Source: Gp6-AA40 sp963723495
GTDB lineage: Bacteria; Acidobacteriota; Vicinamibacteria; Vicinamibacterales; UBA2999
Length of the DNA stretch: 64,000 nt
Direction of reading: 5' to 3'
Assembly (NCBI GenBank): GCA_963723495.1
Contig: CAVRQR010000011.1
Coordinates: forward strand, 1-64,000
The notes below the pieces were generated by a model, which worked only from the letters and a program-made list of their open reading frames with translations, ran no database searches and had not been told where the DNA came from. Positions 35,773 through 44,541 of the stretch are shown in pieces; positions within the stretch are counted from its first letter, which is position 1, and every line of letters starts with the position of its first letter. Both the position numbers and the translations under genes were made by a program.

Positions 35773-36666
35773 ATGAGCCGCATAGACGAGGCGCTGAGAC
35801 GGGCATCGAGTGGCGCAGGCAATACCGCCGCGGTGACCAGGAATCCATCCCACGATGCTCCAATCGACACGTACCCGTCGGAAGGTTCAGCCCTGATCAC
35901 TGATCCGGCCCGGGAACCCAGCGACCGGCGCTCCGGCGAACCGCGCCGCTTCCAGTTCCTTCGCGCGCTGAAGGAGCAGCCCGAACGCGTTCGGCTGGAT
36001 ACGGATGCGAAACTTGTGACCTCCCACGCGAGTTTCGTGGGGGTGGAGCAATATCGCCGGCTCGCCGCCTCTCTGCACGACGCGCAGCTTGCCACTGGTT
36101 TGAGAGTCGTGACCATCACGAGTCCGTCACCGCGTGACGGCAAGACGCTGACGTCCGTCAACCTTGCGCTGACGTTGAGCGAATCTTATTCACTCCGTGT
36201 ACTGTTAATAGACGCCGATCTCCGCCGACCTTCGGTCCATAGCACGCTCGGGATCAGAAATCGCTCTGGTCTGAGCGAGATCCTGCACGGCGACTTGCGC
36301 GAACTGCCTCTCGTCGTTGTGTCGGCGAATTTGAGTGTCCTCACGGCAGGACGCTCACACGCTACGCCGCTTGCCGGCTTGGCTTCCGATCGCATGCGGC
36401 AGCTTCTGGACGACTGTGCCTCGCGGTTCGATTGGGTCCTGCTGGACGTGCCGCCAGCGGGACTCCTGGCAGACGCCCAGATCCTTGGGCATCTGACGGG
36501 GGCGGTCATTCTGGTGATTCGCGCCGGCGTCACGCCGCACGCCGTGGTGGAGCGAGCCATCGCGCAGATCGGCCGCGAGTCAATCGTCGGCACGGTCCTG
36601 AACGCGATAGAAGCGTCGACTGCCGTCAACAAGCACTACGGCAACTACGATCGCGACGACGCATAA
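35773..36666 (+). CDS. CpsD/CapB-type tyrosine kinase (BY-kinase)
   Basis: 297 residues. P-loop region TITSPSPRDGKTLTSVNLAL (about 115-134), Walker A' VLLIDADLRRPSVH with the expected DADLR, and Walker B WVLLDVPPAG. Partner of the chain-length protein; phosphorylation cycles on a C-terminal tyrosine cluster control chain length in relatives. Here the tail has only two tyrosines (KHYGNYDRDD), so the cluster is minimal. Begins with MSRIDEALRRAS, the usual start of exosortase-locus members. Last gene before a 540-base gap. Confidence 0.87.
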   Translation: MSRIDEALRRASSGAGNTAAVTRNPSHDAPIDTYPSEGSALITDPAREPSDRRSGEPRRFQFLRALKEQPERVRLDTDAKLVTSHASFVGVEQYRRLAASLHDAQLATGLRVVTITSPSPRDGKTLTSVNLALTLSESYSLRVLLIDADLRRPSVHSTLGIRNRSGLSEILHGDLRELPLVVVSANLSVLTAGRSHATPLAGLASDRMRQLLDDCASRFDWVLLDVPPAGLLADAQILGHLTGAVILVIRAGVTPHAVVERAIAQIGRESIVGTVLNAIEASTAVNKHYGNYDRDDA

Positions 36667-36667
36667 A

Positions 36668-36784
36668 CGCGGCGCGGTGAGATTCGTCGCAGAAAATCCG
36701 GTGAGAACCGGAAGTCTAGCGCCGCGCGCACCACTGGGCAACGAGTGGAACTCGTGCTAACACACTCGAAGCAGGACAGTTGCC
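36668..36784 (+). ncRNA. Structured RNA element, cobalamin-riboswitch-like features
   Basis: Right after the kinase stop: an outer 8-bp stem CGCGGCGC (36668-36675) with GCGCCGCG (36719-36726), an inner hairpin TCCGGT-GAGA-ACCGGA (36697-36712) and a hairpin CCACT (36731) with AGTGG (36744). The inner hairpin (compare CCGGTG-N-AATCCGG), the CCACTGGGC segment and GCAGGACAGTTGCC (36771-36784, compare the B12 box CAGGAGACCTGCC) recall cobalamin riboswitches. The match is imperfect and no B12-related gene follows, so it may instead be a terminator-type 3' structure or a relic. Confidence 0.3.
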
Positions 36785-36789
36785 GTGTT

Positions 36790-36821
36790 AGAGGTCTTCG
36801 AGATGTGACAGGAAGGCCTCT
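36790..36821 (+). terminator. Stem-loop, possible terminator
   Basis: AGAGGTCTTC (36790-36799) pairs with GAAGGCCTCT (36812-36821), ten pairs with one G-U and a 12-base loop, followed by TTGCTCC rather than a clear U-run. Could end the kinase operon. Confidence 0.35.
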
Positions 36822-37024
36822 TGCTCCGTCAATGAGTCGTCATGGAGCGAGCTGAAGAGTTGGCTCCAGCGGGCACGCGAGGTGACGCCTGTAAGTGAGA
36901 GGGCGAAGCTCTGTCAGCTCCATCAAAACGTCGCCGAAATCCAAATTCGCTAGGTGCGACGACTTTAGATCTGCATTTTTTGGAACTCCCTGTCTTTCCG
37001 GGCGGCAGTCACGAATTTGTAGCA

Positions 37025-37039
37025 ACAGTAAGTTACTGT
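37025..37039. promoter_or_regulatory. Palindrome ACAGTAAGTTACTGT upstream of sigma-54 site
   Basis: Perfect 7-bp arms around a central G, about 50 bases before the promoter at 37090. The core GTAAGTTAC recurs at 47952-47960, upstream of the other sigma-54-like site at 48072, which suggests a shared activator site. Confidence 0.45.
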
Positions 37040-37089
37040 AGCAGCCAGTGTTATGGTGAACGACGGATTTCGTAGTGGCAATAGTTGCG

Positions 37090-37105
37090 TGGCGAATTGT
37101 TTGCA
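37090..37105 (+). promoter_or_regulatory. Sigma-54 promoter of the sugar-transferase operon
   Basis: TGGCGAATTGTTTGCA: TGGC, GG-N10-GC spacing and TTTGCA. Predicted transcript start near 37115, 90 bases before the ATG at 37205. The rest of the gap 36822-37089 holds no recognised gene. Confidence 0.6.
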
Positions 37106-37204
37106 CAGAGGGACGCCGAAGTTTTTGTTCGGTGTCGTAACGCGCGTTGTCACCTGTTCGGATACGTTGCAACAGGCTGGGCGCCTTCAAATCATGGGAG
37201 CGCG

Positions 37205-37669
37205 ATGGCTTTGAGTTCACAACTGTTTTCCTCGCCCAGCCATATGGCTGAGGTCGTGAGAAGCGGCTTTGCTCTCAGAGCCCGGATGCACCAGGTATAC
37301 AGCGAAGAGAGCTTTCAACAGGTGCTCTCGATCGAGAGGAAGCGAGCTCGCTTTGCAAACTCGGCGTTTCTGCTGCTGCTGGTCCGCATCCGGGAGGAGT
37401 CGGGGTCTGCCATGGGAATCCCGCGTCCAGTTGCGGCGTTGCTGTTTTCGGGCTTGCGTCACTGCTTCCGGGAAGTCGACTTCGTGGGCTGGTACCGGGA
37501 AGGGCGCGTCGCCGGCGCCGTGCTGGCGCTAGGACCGACTGCGCCTGGCAGGCAGGCGTTGCCGCGGATCGTAGAGCGGGTGACGCAGGTGCTCAGCACA
37601 CGGCTGCCCTTGGCGGCTTCGCAGCGTATCGACGTTCGTGTGATTCGACTGAGTCGGGGGATGGTGTAA
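37205..37669 (+). CDS. Degenerate GGDEF-like protein
   Basis: 154 residues, ATG with GGGAG upstream. The layout FQQVLSIERKRARFANSAFL, LLVRIREE, then LRHCFREVDFVGWYREGRV and a final strand IDVRVIRLSRG recalls the GGDEF/nucleotide-cyclase fold, but the GG(D/E)EF signature and metal-binding Asp residues are absent, so no cyclase activity is expected. The first 150 residues of the next gene have the same pattern (LFRDILIREWRRAERFDQGF, HETDVLGWFVRDRVLG), so this looks like a free-standing duplicate. A regulatory role for the sugar transferase is inference. Confidence 0.5.
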   Translation: MALSSQLFSSPSHMAEVVRSGFALRARMHQVYSEESFQQVLSIERKRARFANSAFLLLLVRIREESGSAMGIPRPVAALLFSGLRHCFREVDFVGWYREGRVAGAVLALGPTAPGRQALPRIVERVTQVLSTRLPLAASQRIDVRVIRLSRGMV

Positions 37670-38830
37670 ATGGAGCTGGTCACACGACTGCTGCCCCGGC
37701 CACTCTCCTCAGTACCCGCTTCGTCGCCTGACGCCCACGGTACCGAACGGGTTCCCCGCGCGCACTCGCGGTCCGAAAGGCTTCGAGCGGTCGACGAGTC
37801 GCTGTTTCGCGACATCCTCATCAGGGAGTGGAGACGCGCAGAGCGGTTCGATCAGGGCTTTGCCCTTGTCCTTGTCGCCGGCCCCGCTGATCCCTCGACG
37901 CCGTGGAGTGCTGTCTCAGACACCGTGATGACCTTGAAGCATGAGACGGACGTTCTCGGCTGGTTTGTGCGTGATCGAGTGCTCGGCGTGCTGCGGCCGG
38001 ACTGTGACCACACGAACCTCCCGGCTGTTCACGACTTCGAGAAGCGTGTGCGCCGCGAGCTCGATGAGCGACTCGACGCAGGTGCGGCCGCGTCGCTGTC
38101 GATCGGCGTGCACGTTCCGCTTTCAGGCTCGAGATCGGGAGCATCTCAAGGCGATCCTGTGTTCGAGGAGCTGCGAGACGCGCGTGGGCATTCACGCGTG
38201 AGGGCCGTAGCCAAGCGTGTCCTCGATATCGTGGGCAGCTTCGTTCTGCTGCTGCTGCTCCTGCCGCTGCTGACGTTCATCGCCCTTCTCGTGAAGCTGA
38301 CATCGTCGGGCGCGGTCTTCTTCCGTCAGGTGCGTATCGGCGCGTCGGGGAAGCCCTTTACGATGCTGAAATTCCGGACGATGCGCGTCGACGCCGATCA
38401 CGATCTGCATCGCAAATACGTCACGGAATTCATCAACGCCGGTACCGTGGCCGCCCCCGCCGATAGCGACGTACTGTTCAAGATCGTCGACGATCCCCGC
38501 GTCACGTTCATGGGCCGTCTTCTTCGGAAGACCAGCCTTGACGAGCTGCCACAGTTGTGGAACGTGATCCGGGGGGACATGTCGCTCGTCGGTCCACGGC
38601 CTCCCCTCGCCTACGAAGTGGAACAGTACAAACGATGGCACTATCGTCGAGTTCTGGAAGCCAAACCAGGCATCACGGGCCTGTGGCAGGTGACGGGCCG
38701 GAGCCGCACGAGCTTCGACGACATGGTGCGGCTCGATCTCCGGTACGTGCAGAACCAGTCTGCGTGGACTGACATCAAGATCCTTCTGGCTACACCGCGC
38801 GCCGTGATTTCCGGCAAGGGCGCCTGCTGA
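37670..38830 (+). CDS. Initiating sugar-phosphate transferase with N-terminal GGDEF-like domain
   Basis: Starts the lipid-linked glycan by moving a sugar phosphate to undecaprenyl phosphate. Residues about 45-165 form a degenerate GGDEF-like domain; then a membrane helix (SFVLLLLLLPLLTFIALLVK) and the bacterial sugar transferase domain with GAVFFRQVRIGASGKPFTML, KFRTMRVDAD, KTSLDELPQLWNV, DMSLVGPRPPL and PGITGLWQVTGRS. The C-terminal half is the monotopic PglC-like part; the usual four extra helices of WbaP are replaced by the soluble domain. 386 residues, ATG immediately after the stop of the preceding gene. Confidence 0.92.
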   Translation: MELVTRLLPRPLSSVPASSPDAHGTERVPRAHSRSERLRAVDESLFRDILIREWRRAERFDQGFALVLVAGPADPSTPWSAVSDTVMTLKHETDVLGWFVRDRVLGVLRPDCDHTNLPAVHDFEKRVRRELDERLDAGAAASLSIGVHVPLSGSRSGASQGDPVFEELRDARGHSRVRAVAKRVLDIVGSFVLLLLLLPLLTFIALLVKLTSSGAVFFRQVRIGASGKPFTMLKFRTMRVDADHDLHRKYVTEFINAGTVAAPADSDVLFKIVDDPRVTFMGRLLRKTSLDELPQLWNVIRGDMSLVGPRPPLAYEVEQYKRWHYRRVLEAKPGITGLWQVTGRSRTSFDDMVRLDLRYVQNQSAWTDIKILLATPRAVISGKGAC

Positions 38831-38879
38831 CCGCCGGAACGTCCGCTCCTCGACACTCGCTCACACCTAAACTGGACAT

Positions 38880-39965
38880 ATGAGCAGTATGAGTGTTCCT
38901 GCATTGAATTCGTCTGCCGCTTCGACCACACAGCAGGACCAACGCGTCGACCACCCGACGAACCTGGTTCGGATCGGTGTGATCGGTTATGGCTACTGGG
39001 GCCCGAACATCACGCGGAATCTGGCAGGCATCGAACAGTGTCTGGTCACCGCCATCTGCGACCGGAATCCGGACGCGGTGAAACGTGCCGGTCGGCTCTA
39101 TCCCGGGGTACATATCACGACGGATGTCGCGGAAGTGGTGAATTCGCCTGACATCGATGCCGTGGCCGTCGTGACCCCTGTGTGGACCCACTTCGACATC
39201 GCGAAAGCTGCCTTGGAGAACGGCAAACACGTGTTCGTCGAGAAGCCGTTTACCTCTACACCGCAGCAGGCCGAGCAGCTCATCGAGCTCGCCGAGCGAA
39301 AAAATCGCCGCATCATGGTGGACCACACCTTCCTCTTCGGTGGGGCGGTACGGAAGATACGAGAACTCGTCGACAACGGGACGCTGGGGCCGCTGTACTA
39401 TTTCGACTCGACGCGCGTCAATCTCGGTCTCTTCCAACACGACGTGAGTGTGATATGGGACCTTGCGCCCCACGATCTCTCGATCATGGATGACATCCTG
39501 CGTGTGAAGCCCGAGGGCGTCGTCGCGACCGGCAGCAGTCACTTGAACGAGCTGGCGGACATGGCGTTCATCACGGTGTACTTTCCAGGCAACCTGATCG
39601 CCCACATCAACGTCAACTGGTTGTCGCCAGTGAAGGTGCGCACCACCTTGATCGGCGGCAAGGACAAGATGCTCGTGTGGAACGATCTCGAGCCCGACGA
39701 GAAGATCCGGGTCTACGACAAAGGGGTCAACATCTCCAACGGCCAGGGCGTTTACGACCTGCTGGTGAGTTACCGCTCGGGCGACGTCTGGTCGCCGAAG
39801 GTGGATGGTACGGAAGCCTTGAAGCGCGAGCTCGAGTACTTCATCGAGTGCATCATGACGAACCAGGATCCCACCAACGACGGCCGCGCCGGGCTTCGCG
39901 TGGTCAGATTGCTGGACGCCGCCGAACGTTCACTGAAGGACCGCGGCCGAATCGTCCCCCTCTAA
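38880..39965 (+). CDS. Gfo/Idh/MocA-family oxidoreductase
   Basis: 361 residues. After a 30-residue leader comes the Rossmann motif IGVIGYGYWGPNITRNL, then VAVVTPVWTHFDIAK and the catalytic-type Lys in GKHVFVEKPFTSTPQQ. The DLAPHDLSIMDD segment carries the conserved His. Likely an NAD-dependent sugar-nucleotide dehydrogenase or dehydratase in the cytoplasm. One of three such genes in this operon (see 43474, 45603). Alternative start ATG 38889. Confidence 0.85.
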   Translation: MSSMSVPALNSSAASTTQQDQRVDHPTNLVRIGVIGYGYWGPNITRNLAGIEQCLVTAICDRNPDAVKRAGRLYPGVHITTDVAEVVNSPDIDAVAVVTPVWTHFDIAKAALENGKHVFVEKPFTSTPQQAEQLIELAERKNRRIMVDHTFLFGGAVRKIRELVDNGTLGPLYYFDSTRVNLGLFQHDVSVIWDLAPHDLSIMDDILRVKPEGVVATGSSHLNELADMAFITVYFPGNLIAHINVNWLSPVKVRTTLIGGKDKMLVWNDLEPDEKIRVYDKGVNISNGQGVYDLLVSYRSGDVWSPKVDGTEALKRELEYFIECIMTNQDPTNDGRAGLRVVRLLDAAERSLKDRGRIVPL

Positions 39966-39975
39966 CGAGATAGAT

Positions 39976-39991
39976 GCCTCCTGTCGGAGGC
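39976..39991 (+). terminator. Short hairpin between operon genes
   Basis: GCCTCC-TGTC-GGAGGC is a perfect 6-bp stem with four-base loop, 11 bases after the Gfo/Idh stop. There is no U-run, so it is more likely an RNA processing or stabilising hairpin than a terminator. Confidence 0.35.
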
Positions 39992-40026
39992 CTCCGTTCC
40001 ATCCCCATTTGATACCCGCGTTCTGA

Positions 40027-41494
40027 ATGCGGCCCATGTTGTCTGCGCATGCCCCCGAAGTGTGTTCTGCTGATGCGGTGTCGTCCGCCACATCTGCGGG
40101 TGGGGCCGTGTTTGTCGACTACTTCCGGTGTCCGCACGACGTCGGTATGATCGAGACGGCGGAACACCTTTCAGCCGATCAGGGCTACTTCGCGTTTGGC
40201 GGAGCGACGTGTTACGGGCGGCTCTCGCGTCAACTGCCTGTGCCTCACGTCTCCTCGAGTCTCCCGGAGGTCGCGGCGGAGCTGCCGATGCGGAGAGGTG
40301 TAGTGCAACTGCCGTTCGACCTCGCCGAAGTGGTCACAAATCTCCGCCACGAGCGATACTGTCAGGCAGCGAGCGGATGGTTCCAGGCCTGGCTGGGCAG
40401 CGCTCCGACGCGCGCGCTCTATTACGCGCTGCGCCCTCTTCTGCCGGTCGGGGTTCGAAAGCACCTGCAACGTCTCCGGTTGAGAGACTGGGAGTCGATC
40501 GCGTTTCCGAGATGGCCGATTGACGACAGCGCCGACCGGATACTCCGGACGACACTGGGACTGCTCATCAAGCAGTCAGGGCTCGAGGAGATCCCGTTCA
40601 TCTGGTTCTGGCCGGAGGGCGCTGCCGCGTGCACCATGATGACCCACGACGTGGAAGGTGACGCCGGTCGTGCGTTCTGCCGCGAGTTGGCGCAACTCGA
40701 CAAGTCCTTCGGCATCCGTTCGGCGTTCCAGATGATTCCAAGCAATCCGCTGGAACAGGCGGTGGTGAACGACCTCAGGCGAGACGGATTTCGAAGTCAA
40801 CCTGCACGACCTCGCGCACGACGGCCGGCTGTTCCAGGACCGGGAGAACTTCGAGCGTCGGGCCGCGGAGATCAACCGGCTCGCTCGTCAGTTCCAATGT
40901 CGTGGCTTTCGCGCCGGCGCGATGTACCGCGAGCAGACCTGGTTCGATGCATTCGAGTTTGACTACGACATGTCGGTTCCCAATGCGGCGCATCTGGAGC
41001 CGCAGAGAGGCGGGTGCTGCACCGTCATGCCGTATTTCAACCAGGACCTCCTCGAGCTGCCATTGACGACCACGCAGGATTATTCGCTGTTCCATATCCT
41101 CGGGGAGTATTCGATCGACCGCTGGAAGGCGCAGACGGAAACGCTCGTTGCAAAAAATGGCCTGATCAGTTTCATCACCCATCCCGACTACCTGCTCGAG
41201 CCGCGGGCGCGCGCGGTGTACGTGGAGTTGCTGGATTACCTTGCCCGCGTCCGATCGGACCGACATCTCTGGATGGCTCTTCCCGGGGAGGTAAACGACT
41301 GGTGGCGCGCCAGGCGAGAGATGACGCTGGTGCGGAGCGGTTCCTCGTGGGCGATCGAAGGCCCGGAAAGCGACCGCGCCCGAATCGCGTACGCCCGTCT
41401 CGAAGGTGCAAACGTCGAGTATCGCCTGCCGGGTAGCGGCCGCACACCGGACCATACATCCACGGATACATCCGCGATCGACAGGTGCATGTGA
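40027..41494 (+). CDS. NodB-like polysaccharide deacetylase family protein, one indel
   Basis: ATG 40027. An N-terminal half of unknown role precedes ACTMMTHDVEGDAGRAFC, with the HD dyad of the first deacetylase motif, and IRSAFQMIPSN. At 40789-40791 three T stand where two keep frame; in the next frame the protein goes on GFEVNLHDLAHDGRLF (the H-x(3)-H metal motif), RAGAMYREQTWFD, and ISFITHPDYLLEPRAR. About 488 residues. The stop TGA 41492-41494 overlaps the GTG of the exosortase gene. Similar deacetylase-like proteins occur in exosortase-type exopolysaccharide loci. Confidence 0.78.
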
Positions 41495-42407
41495 CGTTTG
41501 CCGTTCGAGCGGGGCTGTTTGCGGTGTGCTGCGTGATCGCAGGCGCTGCTCCAGGCGCAGCTTCTATGGGCGCTGTTCGAGTTCTCACAGTCGAACGGGA
41601 CCGCCTCATACGTCCTGCTGATGCCGCTCGTCGCCCTCGTGCTCGTGTACCAGGAACGGGAGACCATTTTCCGCGAGGTGCAAACCGACGTGCTCCTCGG
41701 GGCACCTCTTATCGCGTGCGGCGCGGTTCTGATGATGTCGGGGCTTGCCGACGCAGGCCGGTACGTCGGGAGATCTGTCGGCGCCGGTCGCAGCGCTGGT
41801 AGTCATGTGGATTGGCGCGTTCGTGCTCTTCTACGGCCGTGGCGCCGCGCGGCGTGCGGCGTTCCCCCTTTTCTTCCTGGCCTGTACGATTCCGATTCCG
41901 GCAGCCTGGCTCTCTGCGGCGGTGCAGGTGCTGAAGAATGGAACCACTGAAGCGGTGGCACTTCTGTTCACCACGACCGGGAGCATCTACCACCGTGACG
42001 GGTACGTGTTCTCGTTGCCGGGAGTCGCAATTGAGATTGCCGATGAGTGCAGCGGGATTCGGTCGAGCATCGGCTTGCTGCTCACGAGCTTGATGGCCGG
42101 ACATCTGTTCCTGAACAAGGGCTGGACCCGGACGCTATTGATTCTCGCAGTGCTTCCGCTGGCGATTCTGAAGAACGCGGTGCGGATTGTCGCGCTCACG
42201 CTGCTCTCAGTGCATGTGGATCCAGGGTTTCTCACCGGCCAGTTGCATCACGAAGGCGGTTTCGTGTTCTTCTTGCTTGCCCTTGGACTCATGGCGCCGG
42301 TTCTCTTGCTCCTGCGGGGCGTGGAGGCGCCGCGTACCTGCTGTCTCGTGCCCGAGCCGTATGAGGAGACACCGTGGGCTCGACCGTTTACCGGCTCGAC
42401 CCTTTGA
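41491..42407 (+). CDS. xrt: Exosortase (PEP-CTERM sorting enzyme), two indels
   Basis: Integral-membrane cysteine transpeptidase that recognises PEP-CTERM tails. Three frames join to one protein: VTFAVRAGLFAVCCVIAG, then LLQAQLLWALFEFSQSNGT (frame change near 41540), then, after a change near 41767, GDLSAPVAALVVMWIGAF and the catalytic core. The active-site Cys is in EIADECSGIRSSIG, the Arg in LKNAVRIVALTLL, and the His in GQLHHEGGFVFF; all three are present. About eight membrane helices. GTG 41491 overlaps the preceding stop (GTGA). The two PEP-CTERM proteins at 28057 and 30106 are its likely substrates. Confidence 0.85.
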
Positions 42408-43427
42408 CCGACGAGCGCTGGTCTGCGTTTGTGGCAAGCCACCCGCGCGCTTCCGTGTTCCACACGCGCGCCTGGCTGACAGCGTTGAAGCGCACGTATG
42501 GATATACGCCGATCGCATTCACGACATCCCGTTCCGATTCGATATTACAGTCGGGCATCGTGTTCTGCGAGATCCAGAGTTGGTTGACCGGATGTCGACT
42601 TGTATCGCTGCCGTTCTCCGATCACTGCGATCCGCTCGCGGACGACCCGCAGCAGGTGAGCGAGGTTCTCGCCCACGTCGCCGCGCTGCGGCAGCAGAAC
42701 AGGTGGCGCTACATCGAGCTGCGGCCGATCGCGGCAGACGATCTGGCCGGCGCGTCGTTCGCCGTCTCAGCGGAGTACCTGTTCCACGTGCTGCCGCTGG
42801 ACCGGGACCCGAACGTGCTGTTTCGGCGGTTCCACAAGAGCTCCACCCAGCGAAAGATTCTCAGGGCGCAGCGGGAGGGTCTTTCGTGCGAGGCCGGCCG
42901 CGACGCACACCTGCTCCGGCAGTTTTATCGTCTGCTGGTCATCACCCGTCGTCGCCACGGTCTTCCGCCACAGCCGTTCGAGTGGTTCGGAAATCTGGCC
43001 GATTGCCTCGGCGAGGCGATGACCGTGCGAATCGCGAGCTATCGAGGTCGACCTCTTGCGGGCATGATTACGCTCCGTCATGGCACGACGACCGTTTACA
43101 AGTACGGCGGTTCCGACGTTGCGGGGCACCCGCTCGGCGCCATGCATCTGCTCTTCTGGAAAGCAATCGAAGAGGCGTGCGCCAGCGGATGCACCGGCAT
43201 GGACCTGGGGCGCACGGACATGGACGGTGCCGGCCTTTCACGTTTCAAGGAGCGCTGGGGTGCTAGCCGCACGCCGCTCCGCTACTGGCGTTGCCCCGAC
43301 GCAGCGCGCCCCGGAACGCGTGCGCGCCACCGGATGGCACGAGTGGGGCGTCGATCGGGCGCCGCGCTCCTGGCGTGCCGCAGTCGGTCGGGTGCTGTAC
43401 AAGCACTTCGGCTCGACTGCCGGATAG
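42374..43427 (+). CDS. FemAB-type acyltransferase, exosortase-locus type, one indel
   Basis: Starts at GTG 42374, overlapping the exosortase end by 34 bases. GNAT-type fold with WSAFVASHPRASVFHTRAWL, LPFSDHCDPL, LFRRFHKSSTQRKILRA, RRRHGLPPQPFEWF, HGTTTVYKYGGSD and GMDLGRTDMDGAGLSRFKE. A frame change near 43300 is needed at the end, giving GWHEWGVDRAPRSWRAAVGR and a stop at 43425-43427. About 350 residues, as in the FemAB proteins that accompany exosortase A. Probably attaches an aminoacyl or acyl group; substrate unknown. Confidence 0.82.
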
Positions 43428-43473
43428 ACGTGAGCCGACATGATGGCGTTGGGGTCGGAGGGGAATTGAGCGC

Positions 43474-44541
43474 ATGAGCACGTTGCGGTTTGCCTTGATC
43501 GGCTGCGGGACTATCGCGCGGAAGCACGCAAGCGCACTGCAGCAGTACGTGGAAGGAGCGGAGATCGGCGGGTTCGTGGACCTGGATCTATCGCGCGCGC
43601 AGGACTTCGCCGCGAAATATGGCGCCCCGGCCTTTGGTAGCGTCGACGAGCTGATGCAGTCGATAGGCGAGCGGATCGACATCTTCTCGGTGTTGACGCC
43701 GAGCGGCACGCACTGTGCGAACGTGCTCGAGCTCGTCAAGTACGGCAGGCCTATCGTCGTCGAGAAGCCGATGGCGCTGCGACTCGAGGACGCCGACAGG
43801 ATGATCGAGGCGTGTGACGCCCATGGCGTGAAGCTCTTCGTCGTGCACCAGAACCGCTACAACCCCCCAATCGTCAAGGCCCGCGAAGCGCTCGAGCAGG
43901 GGCGGTTCGGGCGCCTGGTAATGGGCACCGTGCGCCTACGTTGGACGCGCGATCAAGCCTATTACGACTCGGACTCGTGGCGCGGCACCTGGGCGCACGA
44001 TGGCGGCGTGTTCATGAACCAGGCGGTGCACCATATCGACATGCTCACCTGGTTCATGGGCAGCGTGGAGTCGCTTCGCAGCATGGCGACCACTCGACTC
44101 GTGAAGATCGAGTGCGAGGACACGGGCGTCGCCGTGATCCGGTTCAACTCGGGCGCCCTTGGCACGCTCGAGGCCACGACGGCGACCCGGCCGAAAGACC
44201 TGGAAGGCTCGATCAGCATTCTCGGCGAGAAAGGGAGCGTAGTGATTGGCGGCTTCTTCATGAACGAGCTCGTCACATGGAGCTTCGTGGACAGGCAGCC
44301 GATCGACGACATCGTGTTCGACCAATTCGGGCGCAATCCCTCTGTCTTCGGCTACAACCTCGGGGAGTACCTGCGCGGGGTGGTCACGTCGCTGCAGACC
44401 AAGAAAGCCGCACTCGTTGACGGGCTCGAGGGGCGAAAGTCGCTGGAGCTGATTACGGCCATCTACGAGTCGATCGAGACAAACAACGACGTACAGCTCC
44501 GGTTTCGGCCGAAGAAGTGCCGGCTGGGGGTGGCGTCGTGA
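43474..44541 (+). CDS. Gfo/Idh/MocA-family sugar-nucleotide dehydrogenase (WbpB/WlbA-like)
   Basis: 355 residues. Rossmann motif FALIGCGTIARKHASALQ, then TPSGTHCANVLEL, VVEKPMALRLEDAD and the typical HQNRYNPPIVKAR with DGGVFMNQAVHHIDML. The HQNRYN and NQAVHH blocks are those of the WlbA/WbpB enzymes that oxidise C3 of UDP-GlcNAcA before amination. With the aminotransferase at 46709, acetyltransferase at 23581 and epimerase at 26904 it completes that path. Coupled to the next gene by a GTGA overlap. Confidence 0.86.
   Translation: MSTLRFALIGCGTIARKHASALQQYVEGAEIGGFVDLDLSRAQDFAAKYGAPAFGSVDELMQSIGERIDIFSVLTPSGTHCANVLELVKYGRPIVVEKPMALRLEDADRMIEACDAHGVKLFVVHQNRYNPPIVKAREALEQGRFGRLVMGTVRLRWTRDQAYYDSDSWRGTWAHDGGVFMNQAVHHIDMLTWFMGSVESLRSMATTRLVKIECEDTGVAVIRFNSGALGTLEATTATRPKDLEGSISILGEKGSVVIGGFFMNELVTWSFVDRQPIDDIVFDQFGRNPSVFGYNLGEYLRGVVTSLQTKKAALVDGLEGRKSLELITAIYESIETNNDVQLRFRPKKCRLGVAS

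Noticed and set aside
36668..36784. c-di-GMP riboswitch or group II intron domain
   Set aside because: It lacks the conserved GEMM core (no ACGCAAAGCC-type segment) and has no domain V with catalytic triad or intron reverse transcriptase nearby.
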